Source: Nocardia fluminea (GTDB lineage: Bacteria; Actinomycetota; Actinomycetes; Mycobacteriales; Mycobacteriaceae). Taken from it: 64,000 nt of DNA. Where the stretch lies: positions 4,402,001 to 4,466,000 of the forward strand of contig NZ_PJMW01000002.1 of the NCBI RefSeq assembly GCF_002846365.1. Reading direction: 5' to 3'. Position 1 is the stretch's first letter; each line of letters starts with the position of its first letter. Made by a program: the position numbers and the translations under genes. The notes under the pieces were generated by a model. The model searched no databases, was not told the DNA's origin, and saw only the letters and a program-made list of their open reading frames with translations. This document shows positions 1-8,943 of the stretch, piece after piece.

Positions 1-1
1 C

Positions 2-2506
2 GACGCGATGACCGAGCTCGGTGGCGACCCGAACAAGATCAATCCCTTGATCCCGACAGAGTTGGTCATCGACCACTCGGTGATCGCGGACTCGTTCGCT
101 TCCGACGATTCCTTCCGCATCAACGCTGACCTCGAATTCGACCGCAATCAGGAGCGCTACGAACTGCTGCGCTGGGGCCAAACCGCCTTCGACGACTTTC
201 TGGTGGTGCCGCCGGACACCGGCATCTGTCACCAGGTGAACCTGGAGTATCTGGGTCGCGGCGTATTCACCCGCGATAAGGCGGACGGCATCACGGTCGC
301 GTACCCGGACAGCCTCGTCGGCACCGACTCACACACGCCGATGATCAACGGGCTCGGTGTGGTTGGTTGGGGCGTCGGCGGCATCGAGGCCGAAGCTGCG
401 ATGCTCGGCCAGCCGATGTCGATGCTCATCCCGCAGGTGGTGGGGCTCAAGCTCACCGGTGAGCTGCCCGCGGGCACCACCGCCACCGACGTCGTTCTCA
501 CGGTGGCCGAGCTGTTACGCAAGACGGGTGTCGTCGGCAAGTTCGTCGAGTTCTACGGCCCGGGGGTCGCCAAGATCCCTCTCGCCAACCGGGCCACCCT
601 CGGCAACATGAGCCCCGAGTACGGCTCCACCATCTCCATCTTCCCGATCGACGACGTCACTCTCGACTACATGCGCCTGACGGGCCGTCCCGAGTGGCGC
701 ATCAAGCTGGTCGAGGCCTACGCCAAGTTGCAGGGGATGTGGCACGACCCCGACCACCAACCGGACTTCAGTCAGACCGTCGAGCTGGACCTGTCCACCA
801 TCCGCCCCTCGATCGCCGGCCCGAAGCGACCGCAGGACCGTATCCCGATCAGCCACGCCAAGCGCGCTGTCAAGCAGGTCCTTGCTGGCAAGGACACGGC
901 TGAGGTTATCGACGAGGTGCAGCAGGTGGGGCTCGACGAGGCCTCCTTCGAATCGTTCCCGGCCTCTGATCCCGTGGCGATAGTCCAGGACCATGGGGTG
1001 GCCCCGTCGGCCGAGATCGACATCGACAGCCCCGCGCCGGACTATCCACAGAAACCGACGACCGTCACCATGCCGGACGGCAACGAGATCCAAATCGACC
1101 ACGGCCACGTCGTCATCGCGGCGATAACCTCGTGCACCAACACGTCGAACCCGTCGGTGATGATCGGCGCAGCACTGCTGGCGAAGAAGGCCGTCGAGCG
1201 CGGGCTGGCGAGCAAGCCGTGGGTGAAAACCACCCTTGCGCCCGGCTCTCGTGTGGTCACCGACTACTACGAGCGTTCCGGTCTGACCCCTTATCTCGAC
1301 CAACTCGGGTTCAACCTCGTCGGCTACGGCTGCACAACGTGCATCGGCAACTCCGGACCCCTGCTGGGGCCCATCGCCGACGCCATCGATGAGGCCGACC
1401 TCAATGTGGCCGCCGTGCTGTCGGGCAACCGCAACTTCGAGGGGCGCATCCACCCGCAGTCCCGGATGAACTTTCTGGCGTCTCCGCCCCTGGTGATCGC
1501 CTATGCCCTCGCCGGCAGCATGCTCGTCGACCTCACCGCCGACCCGCTCGGCACCGACACCGACGGCAAGCCGGTCTACCTTGCAGACATCTGGCCGACG
1601 GAGCAGGAGATCGAGTCGGTTATCTCCGCGTCGGTCGAATCGTCGATGTTCACCGAGGGTTACTCGGACGTGTACGCCGGCGACGACAACTGGAAAAGTC
1701 TCGATGTCTCCGGCAGCGAAGTATTCGAGTGGAAAGCCGACTCGACGTACGTACGTCGACCCCCGTACTTCCACGGGATGACGCGAGATCTTGAGCCGGT
1801 GCAAGATATCGCGGGGGCACGCGTTCTCGCCAAGCTGGGTGACTCGGTCACCACCGACCACATCTCGCCCGCCGGCGCCATCCGGCGCAACGGTCCCGCC
1901 GGGGCATACCTGCAGGAGCACGGCATCGGGCCGAAGGACTTCAACTCGTACGGGTCCAGGCGTGGCAACCACGAGGTGATGATCCGCGGCACGTTCGCCA
2001 ACATCCGTTTGCGCAACGAGCTCGTGCCGGGCGTCGAGGGTGGGGTCACCCGTTACCTTCCGACCGGCGAGCAGTTGAGCATTTTCGAGGCGGCCGAGAA
2101 GTACGCCGAGGACGACACCCCTTTGGTCGTGCTGGCCGGTGCAGAATACGGTTCCGGATCCTCCCGTGACTGGGCGGCGAAGGGGACGCTGTTACTGGGA
2201 GTCAAGGCGGTGATCGCGCAGTCGTTCGAGCGAATCCACCGTTCCAACCTGATCGGCATGGGCGTGCTGCCATTGGAGTTCCCGGTCGGGGAGACGGTGC
2301 AAAGCCTGGGTTTGACCGGCGAGGAGGAGTTCTCGATCACGGGCATCGTCGGCGCGGACTCGGGCGACTTCCCCGACTCGGTCACGGTAACGGCGGGCGA
2401 CACCGAGTTCACCGCTAAGGTACGTATCGATACTCCCGCCGAGGCGTCCTACTACCGGCACGGCGGCATTCTGCAGTACGTGCTGCGCCAGCTGCTGAAT
2501 CCGTAG
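2..2506 (+). CDS. acnA: Aconitate hydratase, 3' part
   Basis: This enzyme of the TCA cycle interconverts citrate and isocitrate in the cytoplasm using a [4Fe-4S] cluster. The frame is open to the left edge, and the first visible residues ([16 protein letters not shown]) match the interior of actinobacterial AcnA proteins, which are about 930-940 residues long. Roughly the first 100 residues therefore lie outside the window. Cluster cysteines are visible in SCTNTSN (about residue 375 of the visible part) and CTTCIGNSG (about 440). The C-terminal swivel domain has the active-site stretch [13 protein letters not shown] near 718. The protein ends naturally with a TAG stop. No RNA-binding or regulatory extension is seen. 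The call is firm; only the start is missing. Confidence 0.97.
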   Translation, partial: DAMTELGGDPNKINPLIPTELVIDHSVIADSFASDDSFRINADLEFDRNQERYELLRWGQTAFDDFLVVPPDTGICHQVNLEYLGRGVFTRDKADGITVAYPDSLVGTDSHTPMINGLGVVGWGVGGIEAEAAMLGQPMSMLIPQVVGLKLTGELPAGTTATDVVLTVAELLRKTGVVGKFVEFYGPGVAKIPLANRATLGNMSPEYGSTISIFPIDDVTLDYMRLTGRPEWRIKLVEAYAKLQGMWHDPDHQPDFSQTVELDLSTIRPSIAGPKRPQDRIPISHAKRAVKQVLAGKDTAEVIDEVQQVGLDEASFESFPASDPVAIVQDHGVAPSAEIDIDSPAPDYPQKPTTVTMPDGNEIQIDHGHVVIAAITSCTNTSNPSVMIGAALLAKKAVERGLASKPWVKTTLAPGSRVVTDYYERSGLTPYLDQLGFNLVGYGCTTCIGNSGPLLGPIADAIDEADLNVAAVLSGNRNFEGRIHPQSRMNFLASPPLVIAYALAGSMLVDLTADPLGTDTDGKPVYLADIWPTEQEIESVISASVESSMFTEGYSDVYAGDDNWKSLDVSGSEVFEWKADSTYVRRPPYFHGMTRDLEPVQDIAGARVLAKLGDSVTTDHISPAGAIRRNGPAGAYLQEHGIGPKDFNSYGSRRGNHEVMIRGTFANIRLRNELVPGVEGGVTRYLPTGEQLSIFEAAEKYAEDDTPLVVLAGAEYGSGSSRDWAAKGTLLLGVKAVIAQSFERIHRSNLIGMGVLPLEFPVGETVQSLGLTGEEEFSITGIVGADSGDFPDSVTVTAGDTEFTAKVRIDTPAEASYYRHGGILQYVLRQLLNP

Positions 2507-2596
2507 CATCGCCAGCTCAATGAGCCCGAGGCCAAGCTCAAACAAAGGTCGACGCGGCTTCACCGTGTGTCGCCGTGACATTCGCACTAGGCTCTC

Positions 2597-3013
2597 TTGG
2601 AGAAGGTTCAAGCGGCCGTTGGGTCGGGTCTTCCGGGCGTTGGGACGCCGCTGCACCGCCAAGCAGATCCCGTTACCAGGGATATCAACCGACAGACAGC
2701 TTGCCCCGCTCAGGGGGCGGTCCGTGACGGGCGCCGTCTGGATGGCCGCTCGTGTGACGAGTACCCGTTCGCGTCGACCACCGAAGGCGCGGCGACCTCG
2801 GGGGGCGGCGGGAGGACCTTCAACCCCCAGTGTCACGTGCCAGACCTCGGTCCGGCCAGCGGCTCCACCGGCTACAGCGTCTGCATGATCGACGCGGCGC
2901 AGAACTCGCACGCAGGCAGCCTCCTCGGTGCCTTCTATGGCACGAATCGAGTCATCAACCAGGATCCGTTCAAGGTGCAAGCCCAAGGAGGTTCGCTGCC
3001 GCCGACGCCCTGA
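2597..3013 (+). CDS. NucA/NucB-type deoxyribonuclease domain, 5'-truncated
   Basis: Residues 50-130 carry the NucA/NucB signature: RSCDEYPFASTTEGA, a FNPQCHVP segment, then GYSVCMIDAAQNSHAGSLLG and an FYGTNRVINQDPF end. These secreted nucleases cleave DNA (DNA-entry nucleases in Bacillus; toxin C-termini in many actinobacteria). The frame opens only 90 bp after the aconitase stop, directly behind an in-frame TAG. It has no good ATG and would need TTG at 2597, so the usual N-terminal or secretion part is missing. I infer a truncated toxin-like module whose catalytic domain is intact. A small anchored protein follows 54 bp downstream. Confidence 0.6.
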   Translation: MEKVQAAVGSGLPGVGTPLHRQADPVTRDINRQTACPAQGAVRDGRRLDGRSCDEYPFASTTEGAATSGGGGRTFNPQCHVPDLGPASGSTGYSVCMIDAAQNSHAGSLLGAFYGTNRVINQDPFKVQAQGGSLPPTP

Positions 3014-3067
3014 ACCGGCTATCCGTGAGAGCTATAATGGCGTCAATTCAATCGGCGAGGAGGCTGC

Positions 3068-3391
3068 GTGCGTGGAACAGCAGTTGGCGCGGCCGCACTA
3101 GGGGCGCTGGTGTTAGCGGGTGTCGCCATCGGCATCGTGCGCTCTGGCGATCCCAGCGCACCAGCGACTCCATCGACAGGACAGGACGTAAGCACCGTGA
3201 CCAACGAGTCCAAACCTGCTGGCGATGACGAATACGACCCCGACCTGGAAGAACCAGTGATCGAGCCGGGCAAGCCGAACACGTTGAAGGAGTTCGCTGA
3301 GGACTCCCGAGACGGCGTGGCTCCCGGCGAGTACCAGATCGGCCCTAAAGGCCTTGAGAGCGGCCCCCTTAGGTCGACCTACAATCCCTGA
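3068..3391 (+). CDS. Small membrane-anchored hypothetical protein
   Basis: The protein has 107 residues. The GTG start is supported by AGGAGG six bases upstream. Residues 1-25 form a signal or anchor helix (VGAAALGALVLAGVAIGIV); the rest is a hydrophilic, acidic Pro/Glu-rich extracytoplasmic tail with no cysteine. I recognise no family. Its position 54 bp behind the NucA/NucB domain and directly ahead of a strong hairpin suggests one transcription unit with the nuclease. A role as a secretion or immunity partner is only inference from that context. Confidence 0.6.
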   Translation: MRGTAVGAAALGALVLAGVAIGIVRSGDPSAPATPSTGQDVSTVTNESKPAGDDEYDPDLEEPVIEPGKPNTLKEFAEDSRDGVAPGEYQIGPKGLESGPLRSTYNP

Positions 3392-3405
3392 CGATGCTAA
3401 ATCGG

Positions 3406-3443
3406 CTAGGCCTGGAACCGCGTCAAGGCGGGGCCAGGCCTAG
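3406..3443 (+). terminator. Hairpin terminator after the nuclease unit
   Basis: A perfect 10-bp inverted repeat, CTAGGCCTGG and CCAGGCCTAG, is separated by 18 bases and begins 15 bp behind the stop of the small anchored protein. There is no long T-run, as is common in actinobacteria. Confidence 0.6.
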
Positions 3444-3775
3444 TCTGTCTTCCGGCTGTCGCGGGTGAAGTCTCCTCGCGGTCGGCAGGCAGCAGGCACC
3501 GCAGTTATCCGCTTCTGCCCGGCACCAATTTCTGGTGCGAGCCATGGATCTTCTGTCATACCGGGTGGGGAGGTCAGGAATGCGAAGAGCAGCAGTACAG
3601 AATCGCGCGCGCCATTTATGACCCGACCGACTGCGAGACCTACCATGAGGCACCGGGACCGTTCGAGCCGATCGGACTGGTTACCGCTTACTGCGGTGGT
3701 GGTGACACCCCGCTGTCGGGAACATCGATTTGTGATTCCTGGGTTGATTCCGATTTCATGAATCCAGTCAATTAG
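3408..3775 (+). pseudogene. Remnant of a Cys-rich protein, no start codon
   Basis: This frame is open from just after the hairpin to a TAG at 3773-3775. It reads like real protein in its second half: FWCEPWIFCHTGWGGQECEE, then YRIARAIYDPTDCETYH, then LVTAYCGGGDTP. It has six cysteines and a natural end (DFMNPVN). No ATG, GTG or TTG start precedes it in frame, so I read it as the 3' end of a lost gene. I do not recognise the family. Its stop overlaps the stop of the convergent minus-strand gene. Confidence 0.4.
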
Positions 3776-4203
3776 CCAGCCGGAGTCGGTGGATGGGTCA
3801 CCCAGTGAACTCCATCCACCGGCTCCGCTTCGCCGGGCATAATCGGCGCAACGACATCATCGAAATACATGTTCATCGCCGAGCCGGGATCGTCATCGAC
3901 CGCGACGGCTCGCAGCCTCGACAAGATCAAGCGATGCCCGACCCGCGACTGCACGAACTCACTGTTTCCGTAGTGTTCGATGACGACCACGACCCCGTCT
4001 TCGATCGAGTTCAGCTCGACGCTGGCGACACGAAGTCCGCCCCGGTCCTGACGAACGATCAGTCCACCGATCAGCCGCTGCGTGAATCGCATTGCCCACG
4101 TGTCGAATACCGTGCCGTACTCGCGAAACAGCAGTCCACCCTCATCGCGGCTTACTGGCGGTGGAACGTGTTCATCCGGTCTCTCGGGCTTTCGACGCGA
4201 CAT
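3772..4203 (-). CDS. Hypothetical protein, 143 aa
   Basis: The start ATG at 4203 is chosen because AGGAGA lies five bases upstream; the frame extends further but that part looks non-coding. The protein begins MSRRKPERPDEHVPPP and contains a compact alpha/beta-like middle (FDTWAMRFTQRLIGGLIVRQD, VELNSIEDGVVVVIEHYG). It ends with a proline-rich tail. There is no signal peptide or membrane segment, so it is probably cytoplasmic. No family recognised. It is convergent with the Cys-rich remnant and lies next to the Tn3 debris. Confidence 0.5.
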   Translation of the reverse strand: MSRRKPERPDEHVPPPVSRDEGGLLFREYGTVFDTWAMRFTQRLIGGLIVRQDRGGLRVASVELNSIEDGVVVVIEHYGNSEFVQSRVGHRLILSRLRAVAVDDDPGSAMNMYFDDVVAPIMPGEAEPVDGVHWVTHPPTPAG

Positions 4204-4441
4204 CGCTGTCTCCTGGGCCAGCCGACATTCTGATAGCTGCCAATCGTAGCGGTCGACGCGCCTATGACCGGCTTCGCCGCAGTTCGCACAGCGTATCCGG
4301 GCTCCGTGGCTGGCTGGCCACACAATTCAGCACGGCTCCTTAATGACGAGGCCGGATTGTGGGCCAGTGCGCCGAATACCCAGCTCACAGGACGAGCACC
4401 GTGCTGCCGGACAGTGTGACGAGCGACGGGCCCATGTACGT

Positions 4442-4925
4442 TCATTCGTCCTCGTCGGCGGCGTCGGGATCGCGTAGCGGTCGGTGGTTGCCACCGAGAT
4501 CGGGCAGCGCGAAGCTGTAGTGGCCTTCGAGCCGGATATGGCGGCGCATGAACGCCGACAACCGGACGGCATCCTCATCGCGCACCGGATAGTCCTGCGC
4601 TCGTGCACCAGCGCCCGGTCTAGATACACCGAGTTCCACAGCACGACACAGTTCAAGATCAGCCCCAGCGCCGCGAGCTGGTCCTCCATCCCGTCGAGGT
4701 AGGCGCGCGTCATCTCGCCCTTCTTGCCGTGAAAGACGGTGCGGCCCAGGTCGTGGCGTCCTTCTTGGATGTTGGCTTGGGCCTTGGCTTCGCGTCGATA
4801 CGGTTCGTCGTCGGCCAGACGTAAGATGTGCAAGGTCTTGAAGATCCGCCCGTAGTGGGCGATCGCCTGCCCCAGACTGGTCGGGTTGCCGTCGCGCGAA
4901 ATCATCCGGGTGACCTCGTGGGCGG
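4442..4925 (-). pseudogene. Tn3-family transposase, C-terminal remnant
   Basis: Two frames together give the C-terminal ~160 residues of a Tn3-family TnpA. The first contains GQAIAHYGRIFKTLHILRLA, FHGKKGEMTRAYLDGMEDQL and LGLILNCVVLWNSVYLDRAL. After a single-base frameshift near 4590-4605 comes YPVRDEDAVRLSAF and RLEGHYSFALPDLGG, then a natural stop. Full-length TnpA is about 1000 residues, so some 85% is missing. The upstream edge is fused directly to cytochrome oxidase subunit I coding sequence at about 4926. I could not find the 38-bp terminal repeat typical of Tn3 elements beyond the stop. Confidence 0.85.
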
Positions 4926-5582
4926 AATGCTGGTGACCAGGATGTTCCATGTGAAGATCGGCATCCGGAACATCGTCATCCCGGGTGCGCGCAGACAGAC
5001 GACGGTGGTGATCATGTTGACCGCCCCCAGGATGGTGCCCAGACCCGAGAGCGCCAAGCCCATGATCCACAGGTCCGCGCCGACGCCGGGAGAATGCTCG
5101 GCCAAGCTCAACGGCACATAGGCAGTCCACCCGAAATCAGCAGCCCCGCCGGGGGTGACGAAGCCGGCGGTAGCGATCGATGCGCCGAACAAGTACAGCC
5201 AGTAACTGAGCGCGTTCAACCGCGGGAATGCCACATCGGGGGCACCGACCTGCAGTGGCAGCACACAATTGGCGAAGCCGAACACGATCGGGGTCGCGTA
5301 GAACAGCAGCATGATGGTGCCGTGCATGGTGAACAGCTGGTTGTACTGTTCGTTGGACAAAAACAGCAGGCCCGGTCGCGCCAACTCGACGCGCATCAAC
5401 AGCGCCATCATCCCGCCGATCAGGAAGAACGACATCGCGGTGACCACGTACATGATCCCGAGCAGCTTCGGATCGGTGGTGGTGAGGATCTTGAAGATCG
5501 CCGACCCTTTCGGCCCCATCCGTGCCGGGAACGGGCGTGTGGCCTTGGCGGTGGGGGTGATTTCGGTGGGCGCTGCAGACAC
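4926..5582 (-). pseudogene. ctaD: Cytochrome c oxidase subunit I, truncated
   Basis: About 219 residues match the N-terminal part of CtaD, the haem-copper subunit of the aa3-type terminal oxidase in the membrane. Visible are [20 protein letters not shown], the haem-a ligand region [17 protein letters not shown], and later helices to [10 protein letters not shown]. The match then stops abruptly, and the next bases belong to a Tn3-family transposase. Intact CtaD has about 570-590 residues and a CuB/haem a3 site that is lost here, so this copy cannot be functional. An intact copy must exist elsewhere if the cell uses this oxidase. The ATG at 5582 starts with MSAAPTEIT, a normal N-terminus. Confidence 0.9.
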
Positions 5583-5781
5583 CGGCGATTCCCTCTCGGT
5601 TGCTCTTCCTCGGCGGGCGCCCTCACGACGTATCCCGGTCCTTACGGGTTGAGCCGGCGAGTCCTTGTTGCCGCCGCCGGTGATGATGATGGCGTTGTCG
5701 CGATGCGGCGATCCTAGATCCGTCGGTCAGCCTTGACGCTCCGCATCAGTGTTCTGGTGCGGTGTGTCACCCGCCGCTTAG

Positions 5782-5806
5782 TTTATACAAGATTTCACTG
5801 TATAAA
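5782..5806 (+). promoter_or_regulatory. Palindromic operator upstream of the ferredoxin operon
   Basis: Perfect 8-bp arms TTTATACA and TGTATAAA are separated by 9 bp, ending 5 bp before the ferredoxin ATG. TATAAAT inside the right arm could serve as a -10 for a leaderless message. A near-identical site lies at 8944-8968 ahead of the DUF2249-cupin gene. The shared site suggests one regulator for both; the SufR-like product of this operon or NsrR are candidates (inference). Confidence 0.6.
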
Positions 5807-5811
5807 TAGGT

Positions 5812-6162
5812 ATGGCGTATGTGATCAGCGAGCCTTGTGTGGATGTGCTGGATCGGGCGTGTGTGGAAGAGTGCCCGGTCGACTGCATCTATGAAGGCAT
5901 CCACGCTTTGTACATCCATCCCGACGAGTGCGTCGACTGCGGCGCGTGTGTGCCGGTATGCCCGGTGGAAGCGATCTACTACGAAGGCGACCTGCCCGCC
6001 GAGCTCGAGCCCTACCTCGCCGACAACGCCGCCATCTTCACCCAGGCCCCGCCCGAGTCTCAGCAACCGCTCGGATCTCCCGGTGGCGCGGCCAAACTCG
6101 GTGCGGCCGGATTTGATGCCCCGCTAGTGGCCCGGCTGCCGCAACGGAGGGCCCAGTCATGA
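5812..6162 (+). CDS. 7Fe ferredoxin
   Basis: This is a small soluble electron carrier with a [3Fe-4S] and a [4Fe-4S] cluster. The N-terminus MAYVISEPCVDV is the standard start of this family, which fixes the ATG. Cys9, Cys17 and Cys50 fit the [3Fe-4S] site; Cys21, Cys40, Cys43 and Cys46 fit the [4Fe-4S] site, with Cys25 as the usual extra. The last ~35 residues are an Ala/Pro-rich extension. The stop overlaps the start of the next gene (ATGA), so this is the first gene of a tightly coupled operon. An AT-rich palindrome lies immediately upstream. Confidence 0.92.
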   Translation: MAYVISEPCVDVLDRACVEECPVDCIYEGIHALYIHPDECVDCGACVPVCPVEAIYYEGDLPAELEPYLADNAAIFTQAPPESQQPLGSPGGAAKLGAAGFDAPLVARLPQRRAQS

Positions 6163-6857
6163 CTCCCACATCCGGTCTTACGCCGAACTCGCCCGGTGGT
6201 GGGCGCCGCGGCGAGGTCCTTGCGGTGTTGCGGGCGTCCCCGGTGGCGTTGAGCATCGTCGAGCTCGCCGCGCGACTGGACGTGCACCCGAACACGGTGC
6301 GGTTTCACCTCGAGGCATTGGTCACCGCGGGGCAGGCCGAACGGGTCGAAAGCCCGCGCATCGGCCCCGGGCGCCCGCCACAGGTCTTCCGGGCACATCC
6401 CGGCATGGACCCCGCCGGGCCACGCAACTACCGGCTACTCGCCGATATCCTCACCGCACAGTTCGCCGCCGAACCCGATCCCGCGGCGCTGGCAGTGCGG
6501 GCAGGGCAGGCATGGGGCAAAGACCTGGCAGCCTCGACCACGGCGCCCGCAGCAACAGCGGAGCAGGCCGTGGATGACATGGTGCGGATGCTCGACGACC
6601 TCGGGTTCGAACCCGACACCGACGACGCGCGGACACGGATCCGATTGCGGCACTGCCCGTTCCTGGACCTGGCCGTCAGTCACGCGACAGTGGTGTGCCC
6701 GTTGCATCTGGGCTTGATGCAGGGAGTGCTGCAGGGCCGCTCGGCGCCGGTCACCGTCGATCGGCTCGAGCCGTTCGCCGCACCGGACCTGTGCCTTGCC
6801 CACCTCGCCCCCGCCGGCGATGCACCCGCACAACCACAGACAGGCTCCACGCCATGA
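6159..6857 (+). CDS. SufR/ArsR-like helix-turn-helix regulator with Cys cluster
   Basis: The protein has 232 residues. Residues 15-70 form a winged helix (VLRASPVALSIVELAARLDV, HPNTVRFHLEALV), as in the ArsR/SufR class. The C-terminal half has cysteines at 166, 180 and 212 in the context HCPFLDLA, VCPLHLGLMQG and DLCLAHLAP. This is the layout of actinobacterial SufR-like proteins that bind a redox- or NO-sensitive Fe-S cluster. The start overlaps the ferredoxin stop and its own stop overlaps the next start. It probably regulates this operon through the palindrome at 5782; that is inference. Confidence 0.75.
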   Translation: MTPTSGLTPNSPGGGRRGEVLAVLRASPVALSIVELAARLDVHPNTVRFHLEALVTAGQAERVESPRIGPGRPPQVFRAHPGMDPAGPRNYRLLADILTAQFAAEPDPAALAVRAGQAWGKDLAASTTAPAATAEQAVDDMVRMLDDLGFEPDTDDARTRIRLRHCPFLDLAVSHATVVCPLHLGLMQGVLQGRSAPVTVDRLEPFAAPDLCLAHLAPAGDAPAQPQTGSTP

Positions 6858-7288
6858 CCACCACCAGCGCTGTCATCACCGCGCTCGGGTTCTGCTGGCT
6901 GGGCATGGTGCTGGCCATCTCGTTTCTGGAAGCACCGTTGAAGTTTCGGGCACCCGGACTCACCCTGCAAGTGGGACTCGGTATCGGGCGGCTGGTCTTT
7001 CGCGCCCTCAACACCATCGAGATCGTCTTCGCCGCAACGATTCTCATCGCTATCCTCTTCGACCCGCCTCCCGTCGGCGCCGTTGTCGCGTTGATGGTGG
7101 CGATGGCGACGCTGATTGTGCAGTTGGTGGTGGTCCGGCCGCGGTTGACCCGGCGTAGCGACGCCGTGCTCGCCGGTCGCGATGTGCCCCGCTCCCACAG
7201 CCACTACGCCTATGTGGCATTGGAAGTGCTCAAAGTCATCGCGCTCCTGATCGGTGGCATCGCAGTGCTGGCCCACGGCGTGTCATGA
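6854..7288 (+). CDS. Four-helix integral membrane protein
   Basis: The protein has 144 residues and starts at an ATG that overlaps the stop of the regulator gene. Four hydrophobic segments are visible: VITALGFCWLGMVLAISFL, then a helix around IEIVFAATILIAILF, then VGAVVALMVAMATLIVQLV, and a last one around VLKVIALLIGGIAVLAHG. A basic loop (RPRLTRRSD) follows helix three. I know similar small membrane proteins next to redox regulators but cannot name a function. Its start and stop both overlap neighbours, so expression is translationally coupled to the regulator and the following small protein. Confidence 0.75.
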   Translation: MTTTSAVITALGFCWLGMVLAISFLEAPLKFRAPGLTLQVGLGIGRLVFRALNTIEIVFAATILIAILFDPPPVGAVVALMVAMATLIVQLVVVRPRLTRRSDAVLAGRDVPRSHSHYAYVALEVLKVIALLIGGIAVLAHGVS

Positions 7289-7539
7289 GTTGCCCGTCGC
7301 TGACCTATGTCAGGCCGCCCGGTGCGATATTGCACCCGGCGGGTCCGTGGCGATCAGGACGGCACCGGCACAGATACCGCGATGCTTCGTCCTCGGTACT
7401 GGGCATCGAAACCCAGTGCATCGGAGGGAAATGCGAATGCAGGGAAGACATCTGGGTCACCGCCGAAATGTGTGCCCAAGCAGCGTTCGCCCACTCCACC
7501 ACCGCCGCGCACACCTCCGCCGAGGCTGCTGGTGAGTAG
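7285..7539 (+). CDS. Small Cys-containing hypothetical protein, 84 aa
   Basis: The ATG overlaps the previous stop, and its own stop overlaps the start of the universal stress protein gene, so the reading frame is held between two genes. Third codon positions are mostly G or C, as in real genes here. The N-terminus is basic. The middle has QCIGGKCECRED with three closely spaced cysteines, followed by an Ala/His-rich helix (CAQAAFAHSTTAAHTSAEAA). It could bind a metal or Fe-S cluster. I do not recognise the family. Confidence 0.55.
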   Translation: MSCPSLTYVRPPGAILHPAGPWRSGRHRHRYRDASSSVLGIETQCIGGKCECREDIWVTAEMCAQAAFAHSTTAAHTSAEAAGE

Positions 7540-8059
7540 ATTCCGGCCCGAACAAGACGGCGATCCTGGCGATCGGTGGCACGACGCCGCGATCGAGCAG
7601 CCGCACGCCCACCGCGACGACCGTGAGCGCTTGGAGGGCCCGTTGATCGTCGTCGGTTTCGACACCTCACTGGCCTCCCAGCACGCCCTCGCCTACGCCG
7701 TCGGCGCGGCTGTCCGCATGCGCGCGGGTCTGCTGGTCGCCTACATCAGCACCCTGCCCAACCCCACCTATCTAACTAGCACCGTGCCGATGTTCGGCGA
7801 CATACCCTTCGAGTCCGAAGCCGATCAAATCGCCGCGGCTCACCACTCGGCTACCGAGATCCTCCATGACGTCGCGGTGCTCTGGTCGTTTACCGTACGT
7901 ACCGGGGACGCCGCGGCCCAGCTGGCGCGGCTGGCCGACAATAACAACGCCGACGTCCTCGTTGTCGGCCGCACGAGCAGCTGGCTGCACCGCAAGATCG
8001 GCTCGATCTCGGCTCGGCTGCTCTCACGAGCTCGGTGTCCGGTCACCGTCGTGCCCTGA
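7532..8059 (+). CDS. Universal stress protein (UspA family)
   Basis: A single Usp domain begins with the hallmark PLIVVGFDTSLASQHALAYA and ends with DVLVVGRTSSWLHRKIGSIS and LLSRARCPVTVVP. The G-x2-G-x9-G(S/T) ATP-binding loop is only partly conserved. I chose GTG at 7532, which overlaps the stop of the small upstream gene and gives 175 residues; the longer open frame is not needed. It is the last gene of the ferredoxin operon. Such proteins commonly respond to hypoxia or NO in actinobacteria, fitting the nsrR-hmp neighbourhood. No terminator is obvious behind it. Confidence 0.8.
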   Translation: MSRFRPEQDGDPGDRWHDAAIEQPHAHRDDRERLEGPLIVVGFDTSLASQHALAYAVGAAVRMRAGLLVAYISTLPNPTYLTSTVPMFGDIPFESEADQIAAAHHSATEILHDVAVLWSFTVRTGDAAAQLARLADNNNADVLVVGRTSSWLHRKIGSISARLLSRARCPVTVVP

Positions 8060-8315
8060 AGCCGTAGGTCACGGCCAACCGCGACGAGGCACAGCAGTCG
8101 GCCGCGCGGGCGCCGCGGTGGCGCGCCGAACGTGTGGTTCGCTCACGGTACGCGAAAGAGCTTGCCCGCCAAGGCGTCAGTTCTTCCCCGGAACGCTTCG
8201 ACACGATCGGCCCAATTGGCCAAGACCGCGCGCCATGCGATCGCAGTGGCATGACCGGCGCCACTTCATCAGCTCGTCTCTGACGGTGTTCATCCACCGT
8301 AGAACGGCAGGGCCT

Positions 8316-8927
8316 TCAGTTCGTGCGCTCAGACGCGCTGACCGGGTCGAGCACAAACCCTTGACGGCGCTGATGCACCGTTAGATACCGCAGCCCGTCC
8401 GGGCCTGCGGTGAACGCGCGCCGCGACCGGCGCGGTAGCCACACCAGGCCCCCGGGGGGCAATTCGATCTCGCCCATCTCGGTGGTCAAGGTGCCGGTGC
8501 CGTCGAGCACGTGGATCAAGACGTCCAGATCGGGCCCGGTATGTGCATCGATGCGCTCCCGAGCGGCCAGACGGATGATGTTGGAATCCAGGTCGCGTCG
8601 GCGCATCGGCAACGTCCACACCGCACCGGTTGCATCCAGCTGCCCTGACGTCAACACAGTGGTGTCGGTCAACACTCGCGGCAACGCTGTCGAGGCCAGC
8701 TTCTCGATCCGCACCCGCCACACCCGTGGCCCGTCCTCGATCACCTCCCAGCTGTACCCACCGGGAACCTCCACCTTGAACTCCTCGCGCAGATGTCGCG
8801 GATAGTGATTGTTCACCAGCACGAATGAGCCGCCGATCGCCAGCGCGTCGAACCGCACAAAAATTGCTGGATGCTTCTCAGGCTTACTCAATTTCCGCAC
8901 GTCGAGCTCGGGATCCACGTCGGGCAT
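8316..8927 (-). CDS. DUF2249-cupin fusion protein
   Basis: The protein has 203 residues. Residues 1-85 fit the DUF2249 domain (LDVRKLSKPEKHPAIFVRFDAL, NNHYPRHLREEF, then YSWEVIEDGPRVWRVRIEK). Residues 115-195 form a cupin barrel (LDVLIHVLDGTGTLTTEMGE, LPPGGLVWLPRRSRRAFTAG). DUF2249 proteins occur in nitrite/NO and hypoxia gene sets. The start has a strong AGGAGG upstream, and a palindromic operator like that of the ferredoxin operon lies 17 bp before the ATG. The enzyme or binding activity is unknown. The fusion of the two folds suggests a sensor or detoxification role (inference). Confidence 0.75.
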   Translation of the reverse strand: MPDVDPELDVRKLSKPEKHPAIFVRFDALAIGGSFVLVNNHYPRHLREEFKVEVPGGYSWEVIEDGPRVWRVRIEKLASTALPRVLTDTTVLTSGQLDATGAVWTLPMRRRDLDSNIIRLAARERIDAHTGPDLDVLIHVLDGTGTLTTEMGEIELPPGGLVWLPRRSRRAFTAGPDGLRYLTVHQRRQGFVLDPVSASERTN

Positions 8928-8943
8928 GTGACCCTCCTCCTAG

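Noticed and set aside
515..1972. Long 485-aa minus-strand frame over aconitase
   Set aside because: It lies entirely antisense to a firmly identified gene and its translation is Arg/Val/Gly-rich without motifs; a high-GC shadow.
4204..4323. CxxC zinc-knuckle-like extension (RCANCGEAGHRR) of the 143-aa protein
   Set aside because: It lies upstream of a well-placed ribosome site and ATG, and is probably untranslated or foreign.
4204..4441. Terminal inverted repeat of the Tn3 element
   Set aside because: No 38-bp repeat starting GGGG could be found downstream of the TnpA stop.
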